DNA of 64,000 nucleotides, from positions 43,098-107,097 of the forward strand of contig NZ_CVTA01000012.1 of NCBI RefSeq assembly GCF_001050035.1, written 5' to 3'. The position numbers were made by a program, and so were the translations under genes. Below the pieces are notes generated by a model. It saw only the letters and a list, made by a program, of their open reading frames with translations. It searched no databases and was not told the DNA's origin. Below are positions 33,125 through 42,369 of this stretch, piece by piece. This DNA comes from Mycolicibacterium komanii. Its GTDB lineage: Bacteria > Actinomycetota > Actinomycetes > Mycobacteriales > Mycobacteriaceae. Position 1 is the stretch's first letter. Each line of letters starts with the position of its first letter.

Positions 33125-33884
33125 ACCCGGCACCGCGCAGGGTGTGGATCATCGGCTCTCGCCCGCTGTCGATCTTCTTTCTCAGGTACGAGACGTACAA
33201 CTCGACGATGTTGGACCGGCCGCCGAAGTCGTAACTCCATACGCGGTCGAGGATCTGGGCCTTGCTCAGCACGCGTTTGGAGTTGCGCATCATGAAGCGC
33301 AGCAGCTCGAACTCGGTCGCGGTCAGCGAGATCAGTTCGCCCCCGCGAGTCACCTCGTGGCTGTCCTCGTCGAGCACCAGGTCGCCCACCACGATCTTGG
33401 CGCCACCCGATTCGCTTGCCACCCCGGTGCGCCGCAGCAGCGCCCGCAACCGCAGCACGACCTCCTCGATGCTGAACGGTTTGGTGACGTAGTCGTCGCC
33501 GCCCGCGGTGAGGCCGGCGATGCGGTCCTCGACAGAATCCTTGGCCGTCAACAGCAGCAGCGGCAGACCCGGGATCTGCTCGCGCAGCCTGCGAAGCACC
33601 TCGAGCCCGCTCATGTCGGGCAGCATCACGTCGAGCACGACGACGTCCGGCGGCGTTTCGCGCGCGGACGCGATCGCCGACGCCCCGTCGGCCGCGGTCG
33701 CGATATCCCAGCCCTCGTAGCGCAGCGCCATCGACACCAGCTCGGCGAGCACCGGTTCGTCGTCGACGACCAGCACGTGGATCGGCTTCCCGTCCGCTCG
33801 GCGCATGACGACCCGCCCGGTGTCCTGCTCGCTGACGCCTGAGGAACGGGAGGTGGCCACGGGGTCATTATCCGCAGCGGCCAT
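33102..33884 (-). CDS. tcrX: OmpR-family response regulator, TcrX-like
   Basis: A 260-residue regulator. The ATG at 33884 is chosen since AGGA sits 8 nt before it; 33902 is also possible, and MRRADGKP at residue 27 may be the ancestral start. The receiver domain runs HVLVVDDEPVLAELVSMALRYEGW, with phosphoacceptor Asp at about 85 in VVLDVMLPDMSG and Lys in YVTKPFS. The winged helix has TATEFELLRFMMRNSKRVLSKAQILDRVW and ends LRKKIDSGREPMIHTLRGAGYVLKP. The sequence closely recalls M. tuberculosis TcrX. It heads an operon with its kinase and three glycosyltransferases. Confidence 0.85.
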   Translation of the reverse strand: MAAADNDPVATSRSSGVSEQDTGRVVMRRADGKPIHVLVVDDEPVLAELVSMALRYEGWDIATAADGASAIASARETPPDVVVLDVMLPDMSGLEVLRRLREQIPGLPLLLLTAKDSVEDRIAGLTAGGDDYVTKPFSIEEVVLRLRALLRRTGVASESGGAKIVVGDLVLDEDSHEVTRGGELISLTATEFELLRFMMRNSKRVLSKAQILDRVWSYDFGGRSNIVELYVSYLRKKIDSGREPMIHTLRGAGYVLKPAR

Positions 33885-33989
33885 GAGTGGTTCCTGTGCC
33901 ATTCCTATGTGCGAGCTGTGGATGGGTCCACAGCAACGACTGATCCGTCACACAGCGGGCGCACATCGATCGCGGGCACCGTGGACGGC

Positions 33990-34481
33990 GTGAGTGTCGA
34001 GACACCCGACCCCACATGGGGTGCGCCCGAGCAGAAAGAGCCGCGGTGGGGTCGGCGCCAGACCGTCCTGGCGCTCGGGGTCGCGGCGGTGATAGCGGCC
34101 TTCGGCGGAGCGGCGATCTATGCGGCCACCGACGGCGGTTCGCCACCTGGCGTCCCGGCTTGGCACGGCGGCGGTCCACCCGGCATGAACCCACCGCCGT
34201 GGTCGACCGGCGGCCCGCCCGGGGTGGATTCGGCGCCGACACTGCACGGCGAATTCGTGTTGGCGGAGGGCACCGGCGAGTTCACCACCGTGTTGACGCA
34301 GACCGGGACGGTCACGGCGACGGCCCCGGGAACCGTCACGGTTCGCAGTGCTGACGGCTTCACGCAGACGTACTCGACGCGCGTGGTCGATCAGCCGTTG
34401 GCGGTCAACGACACGGTCACGGTCCGCGGAACGCGAACCGACGGCGCGCCGACCGCGACCAGCATCGACACGCGAAATTAG
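33990..34481 (+). CDS. membrane-anchored protein with DUF5666-like domain
   Basis: A 163-residue protein from the GTG at 33990 (an in-frame GTG at 33909 is possible). One membrane helix lies at about residues 25-45 (VLALGVAAVIAAFGGAAIYA). A Gly/Pro-rich linker follows (PPGVPAWHGGGPPGMNPP), then a small beta domain (EFTTVLTQTGTVTATAPGTVTVRSADG, ending VNDTVTVRGTRTDG) resembling DUF5666 OB-like folds. It is divergent from tcrX, so it may be under TcrX control and could take part in the same envelope response. Converges with the next gene by 4 bp. Confidence 0.65.
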   Translation: MSVETPDPTWGAPEQKEPRWGRRQTVLALGVAAVIAAFGGAAIYAATDGGSPPGVPAWHGGGPPGMNPPPWSTGGPPGVDSAPTLHGEFVLAEGTGEFTTVLTQTGTVTATAPGTVTVRSADGFTQTYSTRVVDQPLAVNDTVTVRGTRTDGAPTATSIDTRN

Positions 34482-34723
34482 GCCGTTGGCGGCGGTTCTG
34501 CGGTGACCGGAGGCGTGGCCACCGACGTCGTCGGGGTCTCGGGAGCACCCGTCTGAGTGCTGGTCTCGCCGGTCGTGATCTCCGACGTGGTCACCGGGCC
34601 CGGGGTCACGGGCGGTTCGTCGTCCTGAGCAGCGGTGGTGGACGCGAGCGAGAACCCGCCCATCGCCAACAGGGCGCTGGTTCCGACCGCCGCCGAGAGC
34701 ACCTTCACCTGTTTCGTGTTCAC
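34478..34723 (-). CDS. small secreted Thr/Pro-rich protein
   Basis: An 81-residue protein with a signal peptide (KVLSAAVGTSALLAMGGFSLASTTAAQ) and a low-complexity tail of Thr, Pro, Glu and Ser. No domain. Such tails are typical candidates for O-mannosylation in mycobacteria, notable next to GT39-type genes. It has its own start region; the gap to the next minus-strand gene is about 130 bp. Confidence 0.6.
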   Translation of the reverse strand: MNTKQVKVLSAAVGTSALLAMGGFSLASTTAAQDDEPPVTPGPVTTSEITTGETSTQTGAPETPTTSVATPPVTAEPPPTA

Positions 34724-34854
34724 TTCGACCTCTCCGTTTGGTCCGGTGGGCGCGACCGGCGTCGCAGCCCGTCTAGCAGCGCATACAGGGCTCGTCGTCG
34801 AACCCTTAACGTGCTGGATAACCGAACGGGAGGCGCATGAAACGGATAGCCGGG

Positions 34855-35115
34855 CTACTTGGCGGCTTCCTCCTCCGACGGCAGGGGCGCCGGGCCTTTG
34901 ATGGCGGGCTTCGCCATCCCGACGGCTGGAGCCTTGGCGGGCGTGGTCTGCTTGCTCGTCGAGCCGACCGTCATGGCCGGTTTAGCGGTCGCCGGACCGG
35001 TGGTCGAATGTTCGGCCGCCATTCCGAGTACGGCCATCGCGGCTATCGCGCCGCCGCCGATCGCGGCCGAGACCGCACGGATCCTGGTACTGCGTCGCGC
35101 CCTGTGACGTGCCAT
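34855..35115 (-). CDS. small secreted or membrane-anchored Ala/Pro/Thr-rich protein
   Basis: An 86-residue protein from the ATG at 35115, which has a strong GGAGGAATTC ribosome site. An Arg-rich N-terminus (MARHRARRSTRIR) precedes a hydrophobic segment (AVSAAIGGGAIAAMAVLGMAA). The rest is Thr/Pro/Lys/Ala-rich. No domain recognised. It is divergent from oppB, with 223 bp between the two starts. Confidence 0.6.
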   Translation of the reverse strand: MARHRARRSTRIRAVSAAIGGGAIAAMAVLGMAAEHSTTGPATAKPAMTVGSTSKQTTPAKAPAVGMAKPAIKGPAPLPSEEEAAK

Positions 35116-35338
35116 CCGAATTCCTCCATCCGTGGTTGCCCAGTCGCCCCGTCGGCGCGGCCACCGGTGAAATCGCAGATGCCTCTCGACTGAACCAGCC
35201 GAAGCTGGACGCCCGCTGCGACCCAGGTGCAAGTTCGCCAAAATGGCCAGCTCGGCGCGCTGCGAAGGCCCACATCACGGTCATCGGTGCCGTCATCTCC
35301 TAACCTGAGCGCATGCAGCCGACGGACGGATCCTCCGC

Positions 35339-36316
35339 ATGACGCGGTTTCTGGCGCGCCGACTGCTCAATTACGTCGTGTTGCTGGGGTTGGCGTCTTT
35401 CCTGGTTTTCCTGCTCGCGTCGTGGCAGTTCGACCCCCTCGACAGCTTGGAGAGCCGCAACCCCCGCCCGCCCCAGACGGTCATCGACGCCAAGCGCGTC
35501 GAACTGGGCCTCGATAAACCCGTGCTAGAGCAGTACGTCCACTGGGCGTCCGGGGCGGTTCGCGGCGACTTCGGTATGACGGTCGGCGGACAACCGGTCA
35601 CCAACGAGCTCTGGCGCCGGGTGGGGGTGAGCCTGCGCCTGCTGGTGATCGGCTCGGTCGTCGGCACCGTGGTCGGCGTGGCCGCCGGGGCATGGGGCGC
35701 TATCAGGCAGTACCGCCTGAGCGACCGCGTGGTCACGGTGTTGTCGCTGTTGGTGATCAGCACGCCGACGTTCGTGTTGGCCAACCTGTTCATCCTCGCC
35801 GCGCTCGGCGTGAACAACGTGTTGGGCGTGCGGATATTCGAATACACCGGTGAGACGTCGTCGTTTCCCATCGAGGGAGCGTGGAATCAGTTCGTCGACC
35901 GGTTGCAGCACCTGGTGCTGCCGAGCATGACGCTCGCGATCTCCTCGATCGCCATCTACAGCCGGTATCAGCGCAACGCGATGCTGGACGTCCTCGGGCA
36001 GGACTTCATCCGCACCGCCCGGGCGAAGGGTCTGACGCGGCGACGGGCGCTGGTCAAGCACGGCTTGCGGACAGCGCTGATTCCGATGGCGACGTTGTTC
36101 GCCTACAGCGTCGCGGGTTTGGTCACCGGCGCCGTCTTCACCGAGAAGATCTTCGGCTGGTACGGCGTCGGTGAGTGGATCGTCACCGGCATCGGCAACC
36201 AGGACATCAACATCGTCGCGGCGATCACCGTTCTGTCCGCCGCGATGATCCTGTTGGCGGGCCTGCTTTCCGACGTGGTGTACGCGGCGCTCGATCCGAG
36301 GGTGCGGGTGTCATGA
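35339..36316 (+). CDS. oppB: oligopeptide ABC transporter permease
   Basis: A 325-residue DppB/OppB-type permease, the same length as M. tuberculosis OppB as I recall it. It has an N-terminal signal-anchor helix (LLNYVVLLGLASFLVFLLASW), the long periplasmic loop with GLDKPVLEQYVHWASGAVRGDFG, and the EAA loop TARAKGLTRRRALVKHGLRTALIP that docks on the ATPase. It forms the membrane channel with OppC. First gene of oppBCDA; the stop overlaps the oppC ATG (ATGA). Confidence 0.9.
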   Translation: MTRFLARRLLNYVVLLGLASFLVFLLASWQFDPLDSLESRNPRPPQTVIDAKRVELGLDKPVLEQYVHWASGAVRGDFGMTVGGQPVTNELWRRVGVSLRLLVIGSVVGTVVGVAAGAWGAIRQYRLSDRVVTVLSLLVISTPTFVLANLFILAALGVNNVLGVRIFEYTGETSSFPIEGAWNQFVDRLQHLVLPSMTLAISSIAIYSRYQRNAMLDVLGQDFIRTARAKGLTRRRALVKHGLRTALIPMATLFAYSVAGLVTGAVFTEKIFGWYGVGEWIVTGIGNQDINIVAAITVLSAAMILLAGLLSDVVYAALDPRVRVS

Positions 36317-37236
36317 CCGAACCCGTCACGAGTGAGACCTCGACCACCGCACAGTCCGGGTTGACCGCCTCCGGTTTCGCGTCGCGACGGTCGCTGGTGT
36401 TCCGCCGGTTCCTGCGCAACAAGCCCGCGGTCATCTCGCTGATCCTGTTGGCGCTGTTGTTCATCGGCTGCTACGCGCTGCCGCCGCTGTTGCCGTACAG
36501 CTACAGCGATCTCGACTACTTCGCATTGCAGCAGCCGCCCAGCCCCGACCACTGGTTCGGCACCAATGCGCTGGGCCAGGACCTGTTCGCGCAGACGCTG
36601 CGGGGCATGCAGAAGTCGATGCTGATCGGTGTGTGCGTCGCGTTCATCTCGACGATCATCGCGGCGACGGTGGGCACGATCGCCGGTTACTTCGCCGACT
36701 GGCGGGACCCGGCCCTGATGTGGCTGGTCGACCTGATGCTGGTGGTGCCGAGCTTCCTGCTGATCTCGATCGTCGTGCAGCGCACCAAGGGTGACATCGT
36801 CTGGATGATCCTGCTGCTGGCGTTGTTCAGCTGGATGATCAGCTCGCGGATCGTGCGCGGTATGACGATGAGCCTGCGTGATCGCGAATTCGTCGCCGCC
36901 GCACGCTATATGGGCGTCAGCGACTGGCGCATCATCATCCGCCACATCCTCCCGAACGTCGCGTCGATCATCATCATCGACACGGCGCTCAACGTCGGCG
37001 TGGCGGTGCTGGCCGAAACCGGCTTGAGCTTCCTCGGGTTCGGCATCCAGCCGCCCGACGTGTCGCTGGGCACGTTGATCGCCGACGGCACGAAATCCGC
37101 GACGACGTTCCCGTGGCTTTTCCTGTTCCCCGGCGGCGTGCTGGTACTGATCATCCTGTGCGCCAACCTGGTTGGTGACGGTTTGCGCGACGCGCTCGAT
37201 CCGGGTGCGCGTCAGCTTCGGAGGCGCAAGCGATGA
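36313..37236 (+). CDS. oppC: oligopeptide ABC transporter permease
   Basis: A 307-residue DppC/OppC-type permease. It has the N-terminal OppC motif [20 protein letters not shown], six membrane helices and an EAA loop [39 protein letters not shown] near the C-terminus is a hallmark of this family. It starts at the ATG overlapping the oppB stop and ends overlapping the oppD ATG, giving fixed stoichiometry by coupling. Confidence 0.9.
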   Translation: MTEPVTSETSTTAQSGLTASGFASRRSLVFRRFLRNKPAVISLILLALLFIGCYALPPLLPYSYSDLDYFALQQPPSPDHWFGTNALGQDLFAQTLRGMQKSMLIGVCVAFISTIIAATVGTIAGYFADWRDPALMWLVDLMLVVPSFLLISIVVQRTKGDIVWMILLLALFSWMISSRIVRGMTMSLRDREFVAAARYMGVSDWRIIIRHILPNVASIIIIDTALNVGVAVLAETGLSFLGFGIQPPDVSLGTLIADGTKSATTFPWLFLFPGGVLVLIILCANLVGDGLRDALDPGARQLRRRKR

Positions 37237-39074
37237 GCCTGCTCGAGGTCCGCGATCTCACCGTCGCCTTCCCGACGGATGCGGCGCCGGTGAAAGCGGT
37301 GCGCGGCATGAACTTCGACGTCGGCAAGGGCGAAGTCGTCGCGCTCGTCGGAGAATCCGGAGCGGGTAAATCTGCCAGCGCGATGGCCGTCGTCGGCCTG
37401 CTTCCCGAGTACGCCGACGTCTCCGGTTCGATTCGGCTGCACGGTGACGAGCTGATTGGGCTGTCCGATCAACGGATGTCGGCGATCCGCGGCAAGACGA
37501 TCGGCACGGTGTTCCAGGATCCGATGTCGGCGCTCACCCCCGTCTACACCGTCGGCGACCAGATCGCCGAGGCCATCGAGATCCATCAGCGCGATACCGG
37601 CCGGCGGGCGGCCCGCAAGCGTGCGGTGGAACTGCTCGAGTTGGTCGGCATCAACCAGCCCGACCGTCGCGCTAAGTCGTTCCCGCACGAACTGTCCGGA
37701 GGCGAGCGCCAGCGGGTGGTGATCGCCATCGCCATCGCCAACGATCCCGACCTGATCATCTGCGACGAGCCCACGACGGCGCTGGACGTCACCGTGCAGG
37801 CGCAGATCCTCGAGGTGCTCAAGACCGCGCGCGACGTCACCGGCGCGGGCGTCCTGATCATCACCCACGACCTCGGGGTGGTCGCCGAGTTCGCCGACCG
37901 CGCGCTGGTGATGTACGCGGGCCGGGCGGTCGAGGTGGCCGGCGTCGAGCAGCTGTACCGCGACCGGCGCATGCCCTACACGGTCGGGCTGCTCGGCTCG
38001 GTGCCCCGCCTCGACGCGGCGCAGGGCTCGCGCCTGGTGCCGATACCGGGCGCCCCGCCGTCGATGGCCGCGCTGCCGCCCGGCTGCCCGTTCGCGCCGC
38101 GGTGCCCGCTGGCCATCGACGACTGCCGCGCCGCCGAGCCCGAACTGCTGCCGGTCAACTCCGAGACGGGCCACCGCGCCGCCTGCATCCGCACCGAGCA
38201 CGTCGTCGGTCGCAGCGCCGCCGACATCTACGGCGTGTCGACGGCCCCGCCCGACACGCCGCCGGAGGCCGAGGCACCCGTCGTGTTGCGCGTCGACGAT
38301 CTGGTCAAGACCTACAAGCTGACCAAGGGTGTGGTGTTCCGCCGCCAGGTCGGTGAGGTGCGCGCGGTCGACGGCGTCAGCTTCGAACTGCAGCAGGGCC
38401 GCACGTTGGGCATCGTCGGGGAGTCCGGATCGGGTAAGTCGACGACACTGCATCAGATTCTGCAGTTGACCGCGCCCGAGGGCGGCTCCATCGAGGTGCT
38501 CGGCAAGGATGTGGCGACGCTGGACCGGCAGGGACGACGGGCGCTGCGGGGCGACCTGCAGGTCGTGTTCCAGGACCCGGTGGCCTCCCTCGACCCACGG
38601 CTCCCGGTGTTCGATGTGCTCGCCGAACCGTTGCAGGCCAACGGTTTCGACAAACACGAACGCGACGAACGGGTGGGCGAGCTGCTCGGCATCGTCGGTC
38701 TGCAGCGCGCAGACGCGTCCCGCTATCCGGCGGAGTTCTCCGGCGGGCAGAAGCAGCGGATCGGCATCGCGCGGGCGCTCGCGCTGCAGCCCAAGATCCT
38801 CGCCCTCGACGAACCGGTTTCGGCGCTGGACGTCTCGATCCAGGCCGGCATCATCAACCTGTTGCTCGATCTTCAGCAACGGTTCGGGCTGTCCTACCTG
38901 TTCGTCTCGCACGACCTCTCGGTGGTCCGCCACCTCGCCCACCGGGTGGTCGTCATGTACAAGGGCACGGTGGTCGAACAGGGCGACGGCGACCAGGTGT
39001 TCACCGACCCTGCGCACGACTACACCCGACGATTGCTCGCCGCGGTGCCGCAACCGCAGGTGAATCGCAGCTAA
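37233..39074 (+). CDS. oppD: oligopeptide ABC transporter ATPase, two NBDs fused
   Basis: A 613-residue protein carrying two complete ATPase domains, equivalent to OppD plus OppF. NBD1 has Walker [10 protein letters not shown] (about 40-48), signature LSGGERQRV and [14 protein letters not shown]2 has Walker [10 protein letters not shown] (about 393-401), signature FSGGQKQRI and [11 protein letters not shown]. Between them lies the oligopeptide-family C-terminal extension with cysteines ([15 protein letters not shown]...AACI), which usually binds an Fe-S cluster. ATP hydrolysis powers peptide import. The fused arrangement matches M. tuberculosis OppD. Confidence 0.9.
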   Translation: MSLLEVRDLTVAFPTDAAPVKAVRGMNFDVGKGEVVALVGESGAGKSASAMAVVGLLPEYADVSGSIRLHGDELIGLSDQRMSAIRGKTIGTVFQDPMSALTPVYTVGDQIAEAIEIHQRDTGRRAARKRAVELLELVGINQPDRRAKSFPHELSGGERQRVVIAIAIANDPDLIICDEPTTALDVTVQAQILEVLKTARDVTGAGVLIITHDLGVVAEFADRALVMYAGRAVEVAGVEQLYRDRRMPYTVGLLGSVPRLDAAQGSRLVPIPGAPPSMAALPPGCPFAPRCPLAIDDCRAAEPELLPVNSETGHRAACIRTEHVVGRSAADIYGVSTAPPDTPPEAEAPVVLRVDDLVKTYKLTKGVVFRRQVGEVRAVDGVSFELQQGRTLGIVGESGSGKSTTLHQILQLTAPEGGSIEVLGKDVATLDRQGRRALRGDLQVVFQDPVASLDPRLPVFDVLAEPLQANGFDKHERDERVGELLGIVGLQRADASRYPAEFSGGQKQRIGIARALALQPKILALDEPVSALDVSIQAGIINLLLDLQQRFGLSYLFVSHDLSVVRHLAHRVVVMYKGTVVEQGDGDQVFTDPAHDYTRRLLAAVPQPQVNRS

Positions 39075-39136
39075 AGTCGGAGCGCATGAGCACCCCAAGG
39101 CGAGCGCGAGTGAGGATCGCAGCGAAGCGAGGACCG

Positions 39137-40816
39137 GTGGAGGCAAGAATTTTCCGACGCTTCGCTGCGGCCACCGCCATCGCCGCGCTGACCCTGACCG
39201 CATGCTCCGGCGGTTCCGAGCCGCCCCCCTCGGCCGGCGGCGAGGCGACGGTCGGAACCACCAACGACACGAACCCGCAGGACGTGGCCAACCTCCAACA
39301 GGGCGGCACCCTCCGCCTGGCGCTCAACGACTTCTCGCCGAACTTCAACCCGCTGCACATCGACGGGAACACCGGCGACACCAACTCGGTGCTGAAGCCG
39401 ACGATGCCGCGTGCGTTCCGGATCGGGCCCGACGGCTCGGCCACCGTCAACACCGACTACTTCACCAGCGTGGAGCTGACGAGCGCCGACCCGCAGGTGG
39501 TGACCTACACGATCAACCCGAAGGCGGTGTGGAGCGACGGCACACCGATCACCTGGGAGGACATCCAGTCCCAGATCAACGCCACCAGCGGCAAGGACGA
39601 TCGGTACGCGATCGCCGCGACGAACGGCAGCGATCGGGTCGAGAAGGTCGAGCGCGGCGTCGACGACCGCCAGGCCGTCATCACGTTCGCCAAGCCGTGG
39701 TCCGACTGGCGCGGGATGTTCGCCGGGAGCACCGTGCTGCTGCCGAAGAGTTCGACGGAGAACCCGGAGGTCTTCAACAAGGGCCAACTGAACGGCCCCG
39801 GGCCGTCGGCGGGACCGTTCATCGTCTCCAACCTCGATCGCGGGGCGAAGCGAATCACGTTGACCCGCAACCCCAAATGGTGGGGTGAGCAGCCGCTGCT
39901 GGACAGCATCACGTTCCTCGTCCTCGACGACGCCGCGCGCATCCCGGCGCTGCAGAACAACACCATCGATGCCACCGGACTGGCGACCCTCGACGAGATG
40001 CAGATCGCGCGGCGCACGGAGGGCGTGAGCGTCCGGCGGGCGCCCGGCCTGGCCTGGTACCACTTCACGTTCAACGGCTCCCCCGGCTCGATCCTGGCCG
40101 ACCCCGCACTGCGCCGCGCGATCGCCAAGGGCATCGACCGCAAGACCATCGCCGAGGTCACCCAGCGCGGCCTCGCCGACAATCCGGCGCCGTTGAACAA
40201 CCACATCTTCGTTGCGGGCCAGGAGGGCTACCAGGACAACAGCGGCGAGGTCGCCTTCGATCCGGAGAAGGCCAAGCAGGAACTCGACGCGCTGGGCTGG
40301 CGTCTCAACGGCCAGTTCCGCGAAAAGGACGGCCGCCAACTGGTGATCCGCGACGTGCTGTTCGACTCGCTCAGCACCCGGCAGTACGGGCAGATCGCGC
40401 AGAACAACCTCGCCCAGATCGGGGTCAAACTCGAGTTGGACGTCCGCCCGGCGGCCGGCTTCTTCACCGACTACGTCACCGTCGGCAACTTCGACATCGC
40501 CCAATTCTCGTGGAGCGGCGACGCTTTCCCGCTCGCGAGCCTGACGCAGATCTATCGCACCGGGGCCGAGAGCAACTTCGGCAAGATCAGCAGCCCGGAG
40601 ATCGACGAGAAGATCGAGCAGACCGTCGGCGAGCTGGATCCGGCCAAGGCCCGGCAGCTGGCCAACGAGCTGGACAAGATGTTGTTCGACGAGGTGTTCA
40701 GTCTGCCGTTGACCCAGTCGCCGGGAAACATCGCGGTGCGAAGCAATCTGGCGAACTACGGGGCGTTTGGGCTGGCCGACGCGGACTACACGAAGATCGG
40801 CTTCATGAAGCCGTAA
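39137..40816 (+). CDS. oppA: oligopeptide-binding lipoprotein, SBP family 5
   Basis: A 559-residue protein from the GTG at 39137. That start gives a normal lipoprotein signal, basic RIFRR then AAATAIAALTLTAC with the lipobox cysteine; the in-frame ATG 39086 would add an Arg-rich leader typical of intergenic sequence. The family 5 signature is FRIGPDGSATVNTDYF, then YTINPKAVWSDGTPITWEDI and GPFIVSNLDRGAKRITLTRNPKWWG. It captures peptides outside the membrane and delivers them to OppBC. Order oppB-C-D-A equals Rv1283c-Rv1280c. Confidence 0.9.
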   Translation: MEARIFRRFAAATAIAALTLTACSGGSEPPPSAGGEATVGTTNDTNPQDVANLQQGGTLRLALNDFSPNFNPLHIDGNTGDTNSVLKPTMPRAFRIGPDGSATVNTDYFTSVELTSADPQVVTYTINPKAVWSDGTPITWEDIQSQINATSGKDDRYAIAATNGSDRVEKVERGVDDRQAVITFAKPWSDWRGMFAGSTVLLPKSSTENPEVFNKGQLNGPGPSAGPFIVSNLDRGAKRITLTRNPKWWGEQPLLDSITFLVLDDAARIPALQNNTIDATGLATLDEMQIARRTEGVSVRRAPGLAWYHFTFNGSPGSILADPALRRAIAKGIDRKTIAEVTQRGLADNPAPLNNHIFVAGQEGYQDNSGEVAFDPEKAKQELDALGWRLNGQFREKDGRQLVIRDVLFDSLSTRQYGQIAQNNLAQIGVKLELDVRPAAGFFTDYVTVGNFDIAQFSWSGDAFPLASLTQIYRTGAESNFGKISSPEIDEKIEQTVGELDPAKARQLANELDKMLFDEVFSLPLTQSPGNIAVRSNLANYGAFGLADADYTKIGFMKP

Positions 40817-40928
40817 CGCCTTGGCGTCCCAGGACCTTCGTCACACCTTTGGGGGCTTAGGTCCTTTCGTTACAGCAGGCGCTTCGCCCCGCTGGCAAGC
40901 AGCCGTAGCGTGGGTGCGGGAGCCGACG

Positions 40929-42296
40929 ATGACTGCATTCATGCGCAATACAGACGCCTTCACCTGGGCGATGGAAACGGACCCGCGGTTGAGGTCGACC
41001 GTGGTGACGGTGATTCTGCTCGACGAAGTTCCGGACTGGGCCGAGTTGCGCAGCCGGTTCGACCGGATGAGCCGCATGCTGCCGATGTTGCGGCAGCGAG
41101 TCGTGCGATCGCCGCCGCCGGCACCGCCACGATGGGAGCCGGCGCCCGACTTCGACCTCGACTTCCACATGCGGCGGGTGACCGCTCCGACTCCCGGCAC
41201 GGTGGACACCGTGCTGGAGATGGCCCGACTGGCGGAGATGGCCGATTTCGACAGGGCCCGTCCTCTCTGGGAGGTCACGCTGATCGACGGATTGCCGAAC
41301 GATGCGGCGGCGGTGGTGTGCCGGTTCCACCACGCGTTGACCGACGGCGTCGGTGGCATCCAGATCGGCATGATCCTGTTCGACCTCGAACCGCATCCGA
41401 AGGACGACCCGCCCCCGCCCGAAGCGCCGCCCCAACCCACCACCGACTCATGGCTCGGCGCGTACCGTGATGCATTGCGCTACAACGCGGAGCTGGCCGG
41501 TGCCGCCCTGAGTACCGCGGCCAAGTCGGCGCCGAAGTGGCTGCAGCGAGGCGTTCGAAGCCCCCTCGCCACGCTGGGTGAGGCAACGGCGACGGCCGCG
41601 TCGGTCTACCGCACGGTCCGTCCAGTGAACAGCACGGGGTCACCCCTGATCACCGACCGCAGTCTCGTCCGTCGCCTCGGCGTGCACGATGTCTCACTGC
41701 AACGCCTCCGCGAGGCGGCGCACCGGTGTGACTGCGCGCTCAACGATGCCTTCGTCGCCGGAGTCGCCGGCGGCTTGCGTCGCTACCACGAGGCGCACGA
41801 CGTCGTCATCGACGAGCTGCACCTGACCATGCCGATCAACCTGCGGACCACGGGAGAGGAGATGGGCGGCAACCGGATAACGCTGATGCGGTTCGACATC
41901 CCCGCCGGCCTTGCCGATCCCGCACAGCGGATTCGCGAAATCCGGTCCCGCACAAGCGCAGTTCGTCATGAGCGTTCAATCCCTCACACACAGACGATCG
42001 CCGGAGTGCTCAACATGATGCCCCGCTGGTACATCGGCTCGATCCTGCGCCACGTGGACTTCGTCGCCAGCGACGTCCCGGGCATCCCCGTCCCGGTGTA
42101 CCTCGGTGGGGCACGGGTCACCGCCCAGTACGCATTCGGCCCGACCATCGGCGCGGCCGTCAACGTGACGTTGTTGACCTATGCCGACACCTGTCATCTC
42201 GGCCTGAACCTCGACACCGGCGCAATACCCGACTACGACCTCTTTCATCGGTGCTTGGTCGAAGGGTTCGACGAGGTCCTGGCGCTGGCGGACTGA
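40929..42296 (+). CDS. wax ester synthase/diacylglycerol acyltransferase (WS/DGAT)
   Basis: A 455-residue protein from the ATG at 40929 (MTAFMRNTDAFTWAMETDP). The catalytic HHxxxDG is complete as HHALTDG at about 134-140. RPLWEVTLIDGL precedes it, and the second-domain motifs NDAFVAGVAGGLRRY, MPINLRTTGEEMGGN and SDVPGIPVPVYLGGA are present. By family it condenses acyl-CoA with diacylglycerol or a fatty alcohol at the membrane face, making storage lipid. It follows oppA by 112 bp; co-transcription is possible but not shown. Confidence 0.85.
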   Translation: MTAFMRNTDAFTWAMETDPRLRSTVVTVILLDEVPDWAELRSRFDRMSRMLPMLRQRVVRSPPPAPPRWEPAPDFDLDFHMRRVTAPTPGTVDTVLEMARLAEMADFDRARPLWEVTLIDGLPNDAAAVVCRFHHALTDGVGGIQIGMILFDLEPHPKDDPPPPEAPPQPTTDSWLGAYRDALRYNAELAGAALSTAAKSAPKWLQRGVRSPLATLGEATATAASVYRTVRPVNSTGSPLITDRSLVRRLGVHDVSLQRLREAAHRCDCALNDAFVAGVAGGLRRYHEAHDVVIDELHLTMPINLRTTGEEMGGNRITLMRFDIPAGLADPAQRIREIRSRTSAVRHERSIPHTQTIAGVLNMMPRWYIGSILRHVDFVASDVPGIPVPVYLGGARVTAQYAFGPTIGAAVNVTLLTYADTCHLGLNLDTGAIPDYDLFHRCLVEGFDEVLALAD

Positions 42297-42369
42297 GCAC
42301 CGCAGCGCCTTAGGCTCTCGGTGAGCCAAAGCAGTGTTCGCGATGCGGGCCGTCGGTAGAACAAACGCC

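Noticed and set aside
39086..39136. Start of oppA at ATG 39086
   Set aside because: It would place 17 Arg-rich residues before the lipoprotein signal. The sequence looks like intergenic repeat DNA; GTG 39137 gives a normal signal peptide.
37212..39203. A 663-codon minus-strand open frame
   Set aside because: It lies opposite oppD, whose Walker and signature motifs prove the plus strand. The minus frame is low-complexity Arg/His/Gly sequence.
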